From Actinacidiphila yanglinensis (GTDB taxonomy: Bacteria > Actinomycetota > Actinomycetes > Streptomycetales > Streptomycetaceae), in the NCBI RefSeq assembly GCF_900107965.1, contig NZ_FNVU01000035.1, forward strand, positions 1 to 58,364: 58,364 nucleotides of DNA. The letters are read 5' to 3'. Position 1 is the stretch's first letter; every line of letters begins with the position of its first letter. This document shows, one piece after another, positions 51,478 through 58,364 of the stretch. The position numbers and the translations under genes were made by a program. The notes beneath the pieces were generated by a model. That model did no database searches, was not told the origin of the DNA, and saw only the letters and a program-made list of their open reading frames with translations.

Positions 51478-52278
51478 TCAGACACCCGCCTGGCTCGCGT
51501 AGAAGACCAGCCGGTACTTGCCGATCTGCACCTCGTCGCCGTTGGACAGCGGCACGGAGTCGATCCGCTCCCGATTGACGTACGTGCCGTTCAGGCTGCC
51601 CACGTCGGCGACGGTGAACACGCCGTCGATGCCGCGCCGGAACTCCACATGGCGGCGCGAGACCGTGACGTCGTCCAGGAAGATATCGCTCTGCGGGTGC
51701 CGCCCGGCGGTGGTCAGCTCACCGTCCAGCAGGAAGCGGCTGCCGGAGTTCGGCCCCCGCCGCACGATCAGCAGCGCCGAGCTCGGCGGCAGCGCGGCCA
51801 CCGCGGCCTGGGCCTCCGGGGACAGCGACGGCACCGGCGTCTGACCGGTCGCCTCTGCTTCGTACGCCTCGATGCTGGAGATCGAGATCGTCGACGTGGT
51901 CTCCGAGGGGCGCTCGAACGGCGCACCTCCCTGCGTGCGCAACGGCGCGCCGCAGTTGTTGCAGAAGCGGCTCGCCTCCGCGTTCCGATGTCCGCACCTG
52001 CCGCAGACCAGCACCCCGTACTCACCACCCGTGTCCGAGGCCGACGGTTCCCCGAAACCTATGCGGGGGGCCGAACCGGGGTCAACAGGCGCCACGCCGG
52101 GCGCGCCGGAAAACTCGCCGCTCTGCTGCGGCGTGTCCGGGCGGAACAGCGGGCGCGCGGCCCCCTGGCCACCCTCCCGGACGTCCTCCATCGCACTCCG
52201 CGGCGCACGGTGACGTGCCGTGGCCGGGTCACCCGACTGGCGGGCACTCTTGCCGAACAACTTCCCAAACAACTTCAC
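51478..52278 (-). CDS. garA: FHA-domain protein, GarA/OdhI type
   Basis: A 266-residue protein. In mycobacteria and corynebacteria GarA/OdhI inhibits 2-oxoglutarate dehydrogenase and glutamate enzymes until a kinase phosphorylates its N-terminal motif. The phospho-motif E126-T-T-S129 and the FHA domain (about 168-258: G192-R193-H, S207-R-R-H210, N230-G-T) are clear. Unlike the mycobacterial protein there is an N-terminal extension of about 85 residues and a zinc ribbon, C92-x2-C95 and C106-x2-C109. The GTG start has AAGGGGA upstream. It lies 33 bases before the ftsR gene and is probably co-transcribed with it. Confidence 0.93.
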   Translation of the reverse strand: MKLFGKLFGKSARQSGDPATARHRAPRSAMEDVREGGQGAARPLFRPDTPQQSGEFSGAPGVAPVDPGSAPRIGFGEPSASDTGGEYGVLVCGRCGHRNAEASRFCNNCGAPLRTQGGAPFERPSETTSTISISSIEAYEAEATGQTPVPSLSPEAQAAVAALPPSSALLIVRRGPNSGSRFLLDGELTTAGRHPQSDIFLDDVTVSRRHVEFRRGIDGVFTVADVGSLNGTYVNRERIDSVPLSNGDEVQIGKYRLVFYASQAGV

Positions 52279-52383
52279 GGGCGATTCCCCTTGAAAGAAG
52301 CAGACCCGCCCGTGGGGCAGGACGAACTCTCACTACTCACAGTTTCCACCACTCAGCAACCCGCCGGTGCCCCGACCCCCGCC

Positions 52384-53187
52384 TCATTGCGATGACCGAG
52401 CGTAGTCAGGCTGCTCCGACGGCCGCAAGGCGTCCACGACGATCTTCTGTGACCTGACCACATCAGCGGTCGCCTGCTCCTTCTCCAGGGTCTGAACCAC
52501 CCCACCGGGGATGTTCAGCGCGGGCTCCAGATCGGGCGGGTTGCCGATGACCTTGAAGACGTACGGTTGAGCCAATCGGTGCCCGTCCACGAGCACTCTG
52601 TTCGCGCCGTCGGTGAAATAAGTGTCGCCGACGACACGCACGTTGTTGACCTGGATCGCCTCGGCGCCGGCCGCGCGCAGCTCCTGGACGGTGTCCAGCA
52701 GCGAGTCGGCCTCGACCCCGCCGTGCGGATCCTTGACCGTCAGGGTGATCCCCGGCCCCTGCGCGGCCACGGTGCCGGCCAGCACACCGAGTTCCCTGGC
52801 CTTCTCCTGCGTCTGCTTGAGCGCCTCCGCGGCCTGGTCGGAGCTGGTCTCCAACTGGCTGCGCTGGTTCTCCAGACCGCGTTTCTCGTCCTGGAGCCGC
52901 TGACTGCGGTTGTCCAGTTCGGTGAGGATGCGGACCAGGTCCTCCTGCCGCGCCCCCCGCAGCGTGCTGTTGCCGTCGCTGGTGGTGCGGACCTGGATGG
53001 CCAGGCCCAGACCCAGCACGAACAGCAGCAGCGCGACGATGAGTTGCGCGCGGGTCAGCCGCGGCGGCCACAGGGCGGCCACCAGTCGCCGCCGCCCCGA
53101 CTGCCGGGGCGCGGTCGGTCCGGTCCCCGCCTCGGGCTCGGCCTGCCCGGTCCCGGGACCGGGCGCGTCCTCGTGCTCCTCGCTCAT
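52384..53187 (-). CDS. DUF881 membrane-anchored protein
   Basis: A 267-residue protein. A 40-residue polar, Arg-ending N-terminus precedes one TM helix (about 48-66). A coiled-coil-like segment rich in Gln/Glu/Leu (about 80-125) follows, then the DUF881 domain (about 130-245: G-P-G-I-T-L-T-V-K-D, A-G-A-E-A-I-Q-V-N, P-P-Y-type core, G-N-P-P-D-L). It should face outside, anchored by the helix. It is paired with a second DUF881 protein and a small basic membrane protein as in mycobacterial Rv1823-Rv1825. Bacillus members of this family lie in division operons, so a cell-envelope role is inferred. Confidence 0.92.
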   Translation of the reverse strand: MSEEHEDAPGPGTGQAEPEAGTGPTAPRQSGRRRLVAALWPPRLTRAQLIVALLLFVLGLGLAIQVRTTSDGNSTLRGARQEDLVRILTELDNRSQRLQDEKRGLENQRSQLETSSDQAAEALKQTQEKARELGVLAGTVAAQGPGITLTVKDPHGGVEADSLLDTVQELRAAGAEAIQVNNVRVVGDTYFTDGANRVLVDGHRLAQPYVFKVIGNPPDLEPALNIPGGVVQTLEKEQATADVVRSQKIVVDALRPSEQPDYARSSQ

Positions 53188-53194
53188 CCGCCGG

Positions 53195-53527
53195 TCACGC
53201 CCGGAAGACGTGCCGACGGATGGCGGCGGCGTTGGAGAAGATCCGGATGCCGAGGACCACGACCACGCCGGTGGACAACTGCGCACCGACGCCGAGCTTG
53301 TCGCCGAGGAAGACGATCAACGCGGCGACCACCACGTTGGAAAGGAAGGACACCACGAAGACCTTGTCGTCGAATATCCCGTCGAGTATCGCTCGCAGTC
53401 CGCCGAAAACGGCGTCCAGGGCGGCGACCACGGCGATCGGGAGGTACGGCTCGAAGCCCGAGGGCACCACGGGGCGCACCACGAGCCCGACCACGACCCC
53501 GACGACGAGGCCAAGTACGGCGATCAC
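53195..53527 (-). CDS. sbp: Small basic membrane protein (Sbp, DUF1290)
   Basis: A 110-residue protein with three TM segments (about 1-20, 28-45, 60-95). Conserved text is Y-L-P-I-A-V-V-A-A-L-D-A-V-F-G-G-L-R-A near 28-46 and F-S-N-A-A-A-I-R-R-H near the end. The GTG start is four bases past the upstream DUF881 stop, and the next DUF881 start is seven bases after its own stop, so the three genes form a tight operon. Function unknown. Sbp in Bacillus is encoded beside ftsA/ftsZ, which supports a division or envelope context. Confidence 0.93.
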   Translation of the reverse strand: MIAVLGLVVGVVVGLVVRPVVPSGFEPYLPIAVVAALDAVFGGLRAILDGIFDDKVFVVSFLSNVVVAALIVFLGDKLGVGAQLSTGVVVVLGIRIFSNAAAIRRHVFRA

Positions 53528-53530
53528 TTC

Positions 53531-54457
53531 TCAACCCTTCCCGTTCGGGGGCGTGTTGGGCGGCGTCGAGGGCACGTCGGGCGTGGCGTACCGCAGGATC
53601 AGCGAGGGCGCGGCGGGCAGTTGGAGCGTGCCCTGCACGCTGATGCTCGACCTGATGCCGTAGTTCGCCACCAGCACGTGCAGGTACTCCCCGTCCGCGC
53701 TGTTCTGGAATGCCGTGCTCAACCGCTTCCCGTCCCCGATCGCCAGCACCGTGTACGGCGGCACCAGTGGCTTGTTGTCGACCAGTATGGCGTCCCCGGC
53801 GGCGCGGATCGCCGACAGTGCCGTCAGCCGCTCCCCGTTGACCGCGATCGCCTCGGCGCCGGACGCCCACAGCCCGTTCACCACGTGCTGCATGTCGCGG
53901 TCGCGGACCCGCCCGGTGTCGGAGAAGCCGTCGCTCTCCCGCGGGCCGCCGGTGCCCCCTTCAGAGGCCTCCTTGGCGTCGTTGACGACCAGCCGCATCC
54001 CGGGGCCGTGCACGGGGGTGGCGGCGGCCAGCAACTCGACGAGGCGGTCGGCGTCGTCGCCCGGCCGCTTGAGCGCCGACTGCTGCTCGGCGGAGACGGT
54101 GTCCCGCAGCGCGTCGACGTTCTTCTGGAGCCCGTCGGCGCTCTTGGTCTCGGTCTGGACGCGGTCGATGAGGTTCTGCCGCTCCTTGGCCACGGTGGGC
54201 GCCGAGACGTGCGCCTGGGCCGCGCCGAGGGTCACCACGAGGGCGGCGAGCACCAGGCCGGCCGCCAACCCCAGCCTGCCGCCGAGCGCCTTGGGCAGCC
54301 GCGAGGTGCCGACCTGCCCGCGCCGGGCCGCGGCCTCGGCGTACCCGTCGTCGAGGCTGTGCTCCATGATGTTCGTCAGCAGCGACATCGACGCGTCCGG
54401 GCGCCGCGGGGCGGCCCCGGGTACGGGACTGCTCCGATCGGGTTGCTGCTGCGACAT
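53531..54457 (-). CDS. DUF881 membrane-anchored protein
   Basis: A 308-residue paralogue of the other DUF881 protein. A 60-residue polar N-terminus (S-M-S-L-L-T-N-I-M-E-H-S-L-D near 24) leads into one TM helix (about 64-84), a coiled-coil-like region (about 90-135) and the DUF881 domain (about 145-285: G-P-G-M-R-L-V-V-N-D, A-S-G-A-E-A-I-A-V-N-G, P-P-Y-T-V-L-A-I-G-D). ATG at 54457 is chosen; another ATG three codons upstream is equally weak in ribosome-binding signal. It is the first gene of the DUF881/Sbp/DUF881 unit, and a phased GACCGG repeat array lies upstream. Confidence 0.92.
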   Translation of the reverse strand: MSQQQPDRSSPVPGAAPRRPDASMSLLTNIMEHSLDDGYAEAAARRGQVGTSRLPKALGGRLGLAAGLVLAALVVTLGAAQAHVSAPTVAKERQNLIDRVQTETKSADGLQKNVDALRDTVSAEQQSALKRPGDDADRLVELLAAATPVHGPGMRLVVNDAKEASEGGTGGPRESDGFSDTGRVRDRDMQHVVNGLWASGAEAIAVNGERLTALSAIRAAGDAILVDNKPLVPPYTVLAIGDGKRLSTAFQNSADGEYLHVLVANYGIRSSISVQGTLQLPAAPSLILRYATPDVPSTPPNTPPNGKG

Positions 54458-54528
54458 GCCGCACATCGTCGCACGTCGGGACGCCCGTACTCGAACGGGC
54501 CCCTCACGGCCCGCCGTTCGGTCCGCAC

Positions 54529-54629
54529 GACCGGTTCGGACCGGTTCACGAGCGGTGGACGACCGGCGGATGACCGGCGCGGACCGGGCACCGACCGGTG
54601 CCGACCGGCCGACGACCGGTGCCGATCGC
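54529..54629. repeat. Helically phased GACCGG hexamer array
   Basis: GACCGG occurs at 54529, 54539, 54561, 54572, 54582, 54593, 54603 and 54614. The two remaining phase positions carry one- or two-base variants: GAGCGG at 54550 and GATCGC at 54624. Steps are 10 or 11 bp throughout, so all ten lie on one face of the helix. Locally it is also a degenerate 21-bp tandem repeat. It sits about 70-170 bases upstream of the first DUF881 gene and just past the manC stop codon. Confidence 0.75.
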
Positions 54630-54694
54630 TCGGCATCTCGGCAGTCGTCGGCGCCGGCCGGTCGCCGGACGGGTGCCCGGGTGCCGCGGGCGGA

Positions 54695-57190
54695 TCAGCG
54701 GCCGGCGCTCTCCACCACTTCGGACCACTCGTCCAGCAGTGCCTGCGCGGAGGCGTCGTCGGGACCCTCGGCCCACAGGTGGGTGACGGCCTCGGCGGGG
54801 TCGGGCAGCACCATCACCCAGCGGCCGTCGGGCTCCACCACCCGCACCCCGTCGGTGGTGTCCACCGAGCGGTCGCCGGCCTCCTCCACCACCCGGCGCA
54901 TCACCGAGCCCTTCACCGCCCACGGGGTGGGCACGTCCCGCTTCAGCACGTGCGCCTTGGGGATGCGGGCGTCGATCTGGCTCAGCGTGAGCTGCGTCCT
55001 GGCCACCAGGCCGATCAGCCGCACGAACGCCGCCGAACCGTCGAAGACGCCGCTGAACTCCGGCACGATGTACGCGCCGCGCCCGTCACCGCCGAAGATC
55101 GTGCCCTCCTCCCGGCCGACCCGGGTCAGGTCGTCGGGCGACGTCGTCGTCCACGTCACCTGGGTGCCGTGGTAGGCGGCCACCTGCTCACCGATCCGGG
55201 TCGTGGTGACCGGCAGCGCCACCCGGCCGCTGCGCCGCTCCGCGGCCACCAGGTCGAGCAGCACCAGCAGCGCCCGGTCGTCCTCGACGATCCGCCCGCG
55301 CTCGTCGACCAGCGACATCCGCTCGCCGACCGGGTCGAAGCGCACACCGAACGCGGCCCGGGCCGAGGAGACGATCTCGCCGAGCCGGACCAGGCCGGCC
55401 CGGCGGCTCTGCTCGGTCTCGGTCGGCCGCGCCTCGTCCAGCCCGGGGTTGACGGTCAGGGCATCCACGCCCAGCCGCCCGAGCAGGCTCGGCAGCACCA
55501 GGCCCGCACTGCCGTTGGCCGCGTCCACCACGACCTTCAGCCCCGCGTCGGCGATCCCGGTGGTGTCGACGGCCCGCAGCAGCGCGCCGGTGTACGAGTC
55601 GAAGACCGTCGCGGGGAAGGTCAGGTCGCCGATCTCGCCGGGGAAGGCCCGGCGGTACTCCTGGCGCGAGAAGACCCGGTCCAGCTTGCGCTGGCCCGCG
55701 CCGGACAGGTCGGCGCCGCGCTCGTCGAAGAACATGATGTCCAGCGAGTCGGGCCGCCCGGGACTGGTCCTGATCATGATGCCGCCCGCGCTGCCGCGGG
55801 CGGTCTGCTGCCGAGCCACCGGCATCGGGACGTTCTCCAGGTCGCGCACGTCGATCGCACTGGCCTGCAGCGCCGAGATCACCGCCCGCTTGAGCGCGCG
55901 GGCGCCTCGGGAGTGGTCGCGGGCCGTGGTGACGGTCGCGCCCTTCTTCAGCGTCGTCGCGTACGCGCCCGCGAGCCGGACCGCGAGCTCCGGGGTGATC
56001 TCCACGTTCAGGATGCCGGACACCCCGCGGGCACCGAACAGATGCGCCTGGCCGCGGGACTCCCAGATCACCGAGGTGTTGACGAACGCGCCGGCCTCGA
56101 CGGTCTTGAACGGGTACACCCGGACGGTGCCGGCGATGATCGACTCCTCGCCGATCAGGCACTCGTCCCCGATGACCGCGCCCTCGTCGATCCGCGCGGC
56201 GCGCATCACGTCGGTGTTCTTCCCGATGACGCAGCCGCGCAGGTTCGTCTGCGGGCCCACGTAGACGTTGTCCGCGATCACCGCGCGGTGCAGGAACGCA
56301 CCCGTCTTCACGACCACGTTGGAGCCGATGACGCTGTGCTCGCGGATCTCGGCGCCCGCCTCCACCTTCGCGTAGTCGCCGATGTAGAGCGGGCCGCGCA
56401 GCGTCGCGTCGGGATGCACCTCGGCACCCTCCGCGACCCAGACGCCGGGCGAGATCTCGAACCCGTCGATGTCGACGTCGACCTTGCCCTCGAGCACGTC
56501 CGCCTGGGCCTTCACGTAGCTCTCGTGCGTGCCGACGTCCTCCCAGTACCCCTCGGCGACGAAGCCGTAGATCGGCTTCCCCTCCTTCATGAGTTGCGGG
56601 AAGACGTCACCGGACCAGTCGACGGGCACGTCGGCCTCGACATAGTCGAACACCTCCGGCTCCATCACGTAGATACCGGTGTTGACGGTGTCCGAGAAGA
56701 CCTGACCCCAGGTCGGCTTCTCCAGGAACCGCTCGACCTTGCCCTCGTCGTCGATGATGGTGATACCGAACTCCAACGGGTTCGGGACCCGGGTGAGGCA
56801 CACCGTGACGAGTGCGCCCTTCTCCTTGTGGAATTCGATCAGCTCGGTCAGGTCGAAATCGGTGAGGGCGTCGCCGGAGATGACGAGGAAGGCGTCGTCC
56901 TTGAGCGCCTCCTCGGCGTTCTTGACGCTGCCCGCGGTACCCAGCGGCTTTTCCTCATTGGCATAGGAGAGTTCCATACCCATCTCCTCGCCGTCCCCGA
57001 AGTAATTCTTCACCAGGGAGGCCAGGAACTGGACGGTCACCACCGTCTCGGTGAGCCCGTGCCGCTTGAGCAGGTTGAGAACGTGCTGCATGATGGGGCG
57101 ATTCACCACCGGCAGCAATGGTTTCGGCATGCTCGACGTCATGGGGCGAAGGCGCGTGCCCTCGCCGCCCGCCATTACAACCGCCTTCAT
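54695..57190 (-). CDS. manC: Mannose-1-phosphate guanylyltransferase with pseudo-phosphomannomutase domain
   Basis: An 831-residue fusion. Residues about 1-235 are a nucleotidyltransferase making GDP-mannose or a related sugar nucleotide: G8-G-E-G-T-R-L-R-P16, S-M-P-K23-P, and T-G-I-Y-V-M-E-P. Residues about 250-380 are a left-handed beta-helix. Residues about 385-831 are a phosphohexomutase-like domain, but its phosphoserine loop reads I-R-T-S476-P-G-R-P instead of A-S-H-N-P, and the metal loop D-G-D-A-D-R reads D619-P-V-G-E-R. Mutase activity is therefore doubtful. As I recall, the Streptomyces coelicolor orthologue is annotated manC and serves protein O-mannosylation. It is followed closely by the DUF881 unit and preceded by pgsA. 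Confidence 0.9.
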   Translation of the reverse strand: MKAVVMAGGEGTRLRPMTSSMPKPLLPVVNRPIMQHVLNLLKRHGLTETVVTVQFLASLVKNYFGDGEEMGMELSYANEEKPLGTAGSVKNAEEALKDDAFLVISGDALTDFDLTELIEFHKEKGALVTVCLTRVPNPLEFGITIIDDEGKVERFLEKPTWGQVFSDTVNTGIYVMEPEVFDYVEADVPVDWSGDVFPQLMKEGKPIYGFVAEGYWEDVGTHESYVKAQADVLEGKVDVDIDGFEISPGVWVAEGAEVHPDATLRGPLYIGDYAKVEAGAEIREHSVIGSNVVVKTGAFLHRAVIADNVYVGPQTNLRGCVIGKNTDVMRAARIDEGAVIGDECLIGEESIIAGTVRVYPFKTVEAGAFVNTSVIWESRGQAHLFGARGVSGILNVEITPELAVRLAGAYATTLKKGATVTTARDHSRGARALKRAVISALQASAIDVRDLENVPMPVARQQTARGSAGGIMIRTSPGRPDSLDIMFFDERGADLSGAGQRKLDRVFSRQEYRRAFPGEIGDLTFPATVFDSYTGALLRAVDTTGIADAGLKVVVDAANGSAGLVLPSLLGRLGVDALTVNPGLDEARPTETEQSRRAGLVRLGEIVSSARAAFGVRFDPVGERMSLVDERGRIVEDDRALLVLLDLVAAERRSGRVALPVTTTRIGEQVAAYHGTQVTWTTTSPDDLTRVGREEGTIFGGDGRGAYIVPEFSGVFDGSAAFVRLIGLVARTQLTLSQIDARIPKAHVLKRDVPTPWAVKGSVMRRVVEEAGDRSVDTTDGVRVVEPDGRWVMVLPDPAEAVTHLWAEGPDDASAQALLDEWSEVVESAGR

Positions 57191-57213
57191 GTCGGAAACG
57201 TCCTCCTCTTGAC

Positions 57214-57822
57214 TCAGCCGGCCGTGGCGTCCGCCCTGACAAGTCGGCGGACCTGCACCACATAGAGGAACCCTGCCCACCAGTACAGGGTTGTACCCCA
57301 ACCCGTGAACGCCCAGCCGAAAACAGTCGCCAGGGCCGCGAGCCATCCGCTCCCGTCGCTCAACAGGAGCAGCGGAAAGGCGTACATGAGGTTGAAGGTA
57401 GCCGCTTTCCCGATGAAGTTCACCTGGGGTGGGCCGTAGCGGTGCCTCCGCAGAATCAGCAGCATCACGGCCATCATCGCCTCACGCGCCAGCAACAGCA
57501 CCGTGATCCACAGCGGCAGGATGCCTCGCCAGGTCAGACCCACCAGAGTGGACAGCACGTACAGCCGGTCCGCGGCCGGGTCCAGTACGCGCCCCAGTTC
57601 GCTGATCTGATTCCAGCGCCGGGCCAGCTTGCCGTCGAGGTAGTCGCTCACCCCACTGAAGGCGAGCACCAGGAGCGCCCAGCCGTCGACCTTCGGCCCA
57701 CCGAACTCGGGCCACAGAATCAGCCACAGGAACACCGGAACACCGACCAGGCGCGCCATACTCAGGATGTTGGGGATCGTGAAGATCCGATCCGTCTGCA
57801 CCCGTGTCTCCTGGACCTCCAC
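57214..57822 (-). CDS. pgsA: CDP-alcohol phosphatidyltransferase (PgsA-type)
   Basis: A 202-residue membrane enzyme with about five TM helices. The complete CDP-alcohol motif is present: D60-x2-D63-G64-x2-A67-R68-x8-G77-x3-D81-x3-D85. It would join CDP-diacylglycerol with a polyol phosphate such as glycerol 3-phosphate. Position and text match mycobacterial PgsA2 (Rv1822). The exact acceptor is uncertain because streptomycetes carry several paralogues. The GTG at 57822 is chosen for its GGAGG site. It ends 23 bases before manC starts, so they are probably co-transcribed. Confidence 0.92.
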   Translation of the reverse strand: MEVQETRVQTDRIFTIPNILSMARLVGVPVFLWLILWPEFGGPKVDGWALLVLAFSGVSDYLDGKLARRWNQISELGRVLDPAADRLYVLSTLVGLTWRGILPLWITVLLLAREAMMAVMLLILRRHRYGPPQVNFIGKAATFNLMYAFPLLLLSDGSGWLAALATVFGWAFTGWGTTLYWWAGFLYVVQVRRLVRADATAG

Positions 57823-57840
57823 CGGCGCCCCTCCTGCTGT

Positions 57841-57932
57841 ATGTACGTGTACGTGTGTGCCGGCAGGTGTCTCCGTGCCGATGTACGTGCGGATGTTGCG
57901 GGCCGACTCTACCCCAGGCCCAAAAATGGCAA
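57841..57932 (-). promoter_or_regulatory. Candidate pgsA promoter and spaced direct repeat
   Basis: On the minus strand TAGAGT (rc of 57906-57911) is a good -10. A -35 (TTTGCC or TTGCCA, rc about 57927-57933) overlaps the T-run of the rRNA terminator at 15-16 bp. The leader of about 75 nt carries ATGTACGTG (plus-strand reading) twice, at 57841-57849 and 57881-57889, exactly 40 bp apart. The repeats could be regulator sites or an mRNA element. Confidence 0.45.
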
Positions 57933-57933
57933 A

Positions 57934-57968
57934 GGCCCGGCCTCGGATATCAGATCCGAGGCCGGGCC
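57934..57968 (-). terminator. rRNA operon terminator
   Basis: GGCCCGGCCTCGGAT (57934-57948) and ATCCGAGGCCGGGCC (57954-57968) form a perfect 15-bp stem around a 5-base loop. On the minus strand it is followed by TTTGCCATTTTT, a true T-run. It lies 8 bases after the 5S gene. Confidence 0.93.
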
Positions 57969-57976
57969 TCAAAGAT

Positions 57977-58096
57977 TGTTCGGCGGTGTCCTACTCTCCC
58001 ACAGGGTCCCCCCTGCAGTACCATCGGCGCTGAAAGGCTTAGCTTCCGGGTTCGGAATGTAACCGGGCGTTTCCCTAACGCTATGACCACCGAAAC
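57977..58096 (-). rRNA. rrf: 5S ribosomal RNA
   Basis: The minus strand begins GTTTCGGTGGTCATAGCG and continues through AACCCGGAAGCTAAGC and GATGGTACTGCAGGG to GGGAGAGTAGGACACCGCC. All are hallmark 5S sequences of the streptomycete type, about 120 nt. The 5' and 3' halves pair in helix I. Ends may be off by a few bases. Confidence 0.95.
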
Positions 58097-58225
58097 ACCA
58101 TCGGGTCATCCCGCGTGAACGGGATATCGACAGAGTCCGAGCGAACAAGCACACTTTTCAGTTGAGTGTTCACCGGATGCGACTGTTCGCAACCCGGGAA
58201 CCAAACAGTGGACGCGAGCATACAT

Positions 58226-58364
58226 GGACAAGCCCTCGGCCTATTAGTACCGGTCAGCTCCACCCCTCACGAGGCTTCCACATCCGGCCTATCAACCCAG
58301 TCGTCTACTGGGAGCCTTACCCCATCAAGTGGGTGGGAGCCCTCATCTCGAAGCAGGCTTCCCG
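58226..58364 (-). rRNA. rrl: 23S ribosomal RNA, 3' end (partial)
   Basis: The minus strand reads into ...GGTACTAATAGGCCGAGGG-CTTGTC, the conserved 3' end of actinomycete 23S rRNA, and the gene runs off the window edge. A 129-base spacer separates it from the 5S gene; no tRNA lies in that spacer. The rRNA operon is transcribed leftwards towards pgsA. Confidence 0.93.

Noticed and set aside
52910..57265. A 1451-codon open frame on the plus strand across manC and the DUF881 genes
   Set aside because: It is antisense to strongly supported genes. Its translation is Arg/Val/Asp/His-rich without any domain, as expected from high third-position GC on the opposite strand.
58097..58225. A tRNA gene in the 23S-5S spacer
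   Set aside because: No cloverleaf arms or TTC-arm sequence could be found.
57969..58263. Short minus-strand open frames across the 5S/23S region
   Set aside because: They lie in rRNA and its spacer and have no ribosome-binding site.

Overview
The window is very GC-rich throughout, with G or C at most third codon positions, many GTG starts and short intergenic gaps. Three things place it in an actinomycete of the Streptomyces family (Streptomycetaceae): a DUF5999 small protein, a 5S rRNA of streptomycete type, and the gene order pgsA - manC - DUF881/Sbp/DUF881 - garA - ftsR - bifunctional nuclease - MerR - gcvP. That order is also known from mycobacteria (Rv1822-Rv1832 region). I see no prophage, CRISPR array, tRNA or secondary-metabolite cluster. 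The only mobile-element trace is a short transposase relic near 5.2 kb.

Layout. 0-5.3 kb: a flavin reductase, a ROK regulator, a TetR/short-chain-reductase pair sharing a double palindromic operator, a lipoprotein and the transposase relic. 5.3-16 kb: mostly single-gene metabolic and repair functions (FAD disulfide-type oxidoreductase, phosphatase, DoxX, apolipoprotein N-acyltransferase, Gfo/Idh oxidoreductase, uracil-DNA glycosylase, aldo-keto reductase, two short-chain reductases). 15.7-19.7 kb: a DUF3037/HipA-like kinase pair, an S9 peptidase and a Rieske lipoprotein. 19.8-29.2 kb: a region rich in PLP- and FMN-related proteins (LysR/EamA pair, threonine-dehydratase-like enzyme, MocR regulator, two FMN split-barrel proteins, a PdxH-like oxidase) and three EamA transporters. 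29.2-43.8 kb: a secreted GH3 glycosidase with a divergent LacI regulator, PadR, an MFS transporter behind a MerR-type promoter, an ArsR/MOSC pair, DUF1059, PhzF, CPBP, a serine hydrolase, a glutamate-cysteine-ligase-like enzyme and small streptomycete proteins.

44-58.4 kb is the conserved core. It holds gcvP under a tandem glycine riboswitch, a PRC-barrel gene overlapping dinB tail to tail, MerR, bifunctional nuclease, FtsR-type MerR, GarA-type FHA protein, two DUF881 membrane proteins around a small basic protein, a ManC-type fusion protein, PgsA, and the 3' end of an rRNA operon (23S end, 5S, strong terminator). From dinB to the rRNA everything runs leftwards. By homology this block joins central nitrogen/carbon control (GarA), cell-division regulation (FtsR), phospholipid and mannose-donor synthesis, and glycine catabolism.

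Most notable signals: (1) about ten GACCGG-type hexamers spaced 10-11 bp, hence on one helical face, between manC and the first DUF881 gene; (2) loss of the catalytic and metal-binding residues of the phosphomannomutase domain of the ManC fusion; (3) a MerR-type 19-bp-spacer promoter placed for leaderless transcription of an MFS gene with no MerR gene beside it; (4) a TetR operator inside the -35/-10 spacer of the reductase promoter plus a second copy over the start point; (5) the translationally coupled HipA-like kinase/DUF3037 pair; (6) a MocR gene whose operator-like dyad covers its own start region within the B6-themed cluster.
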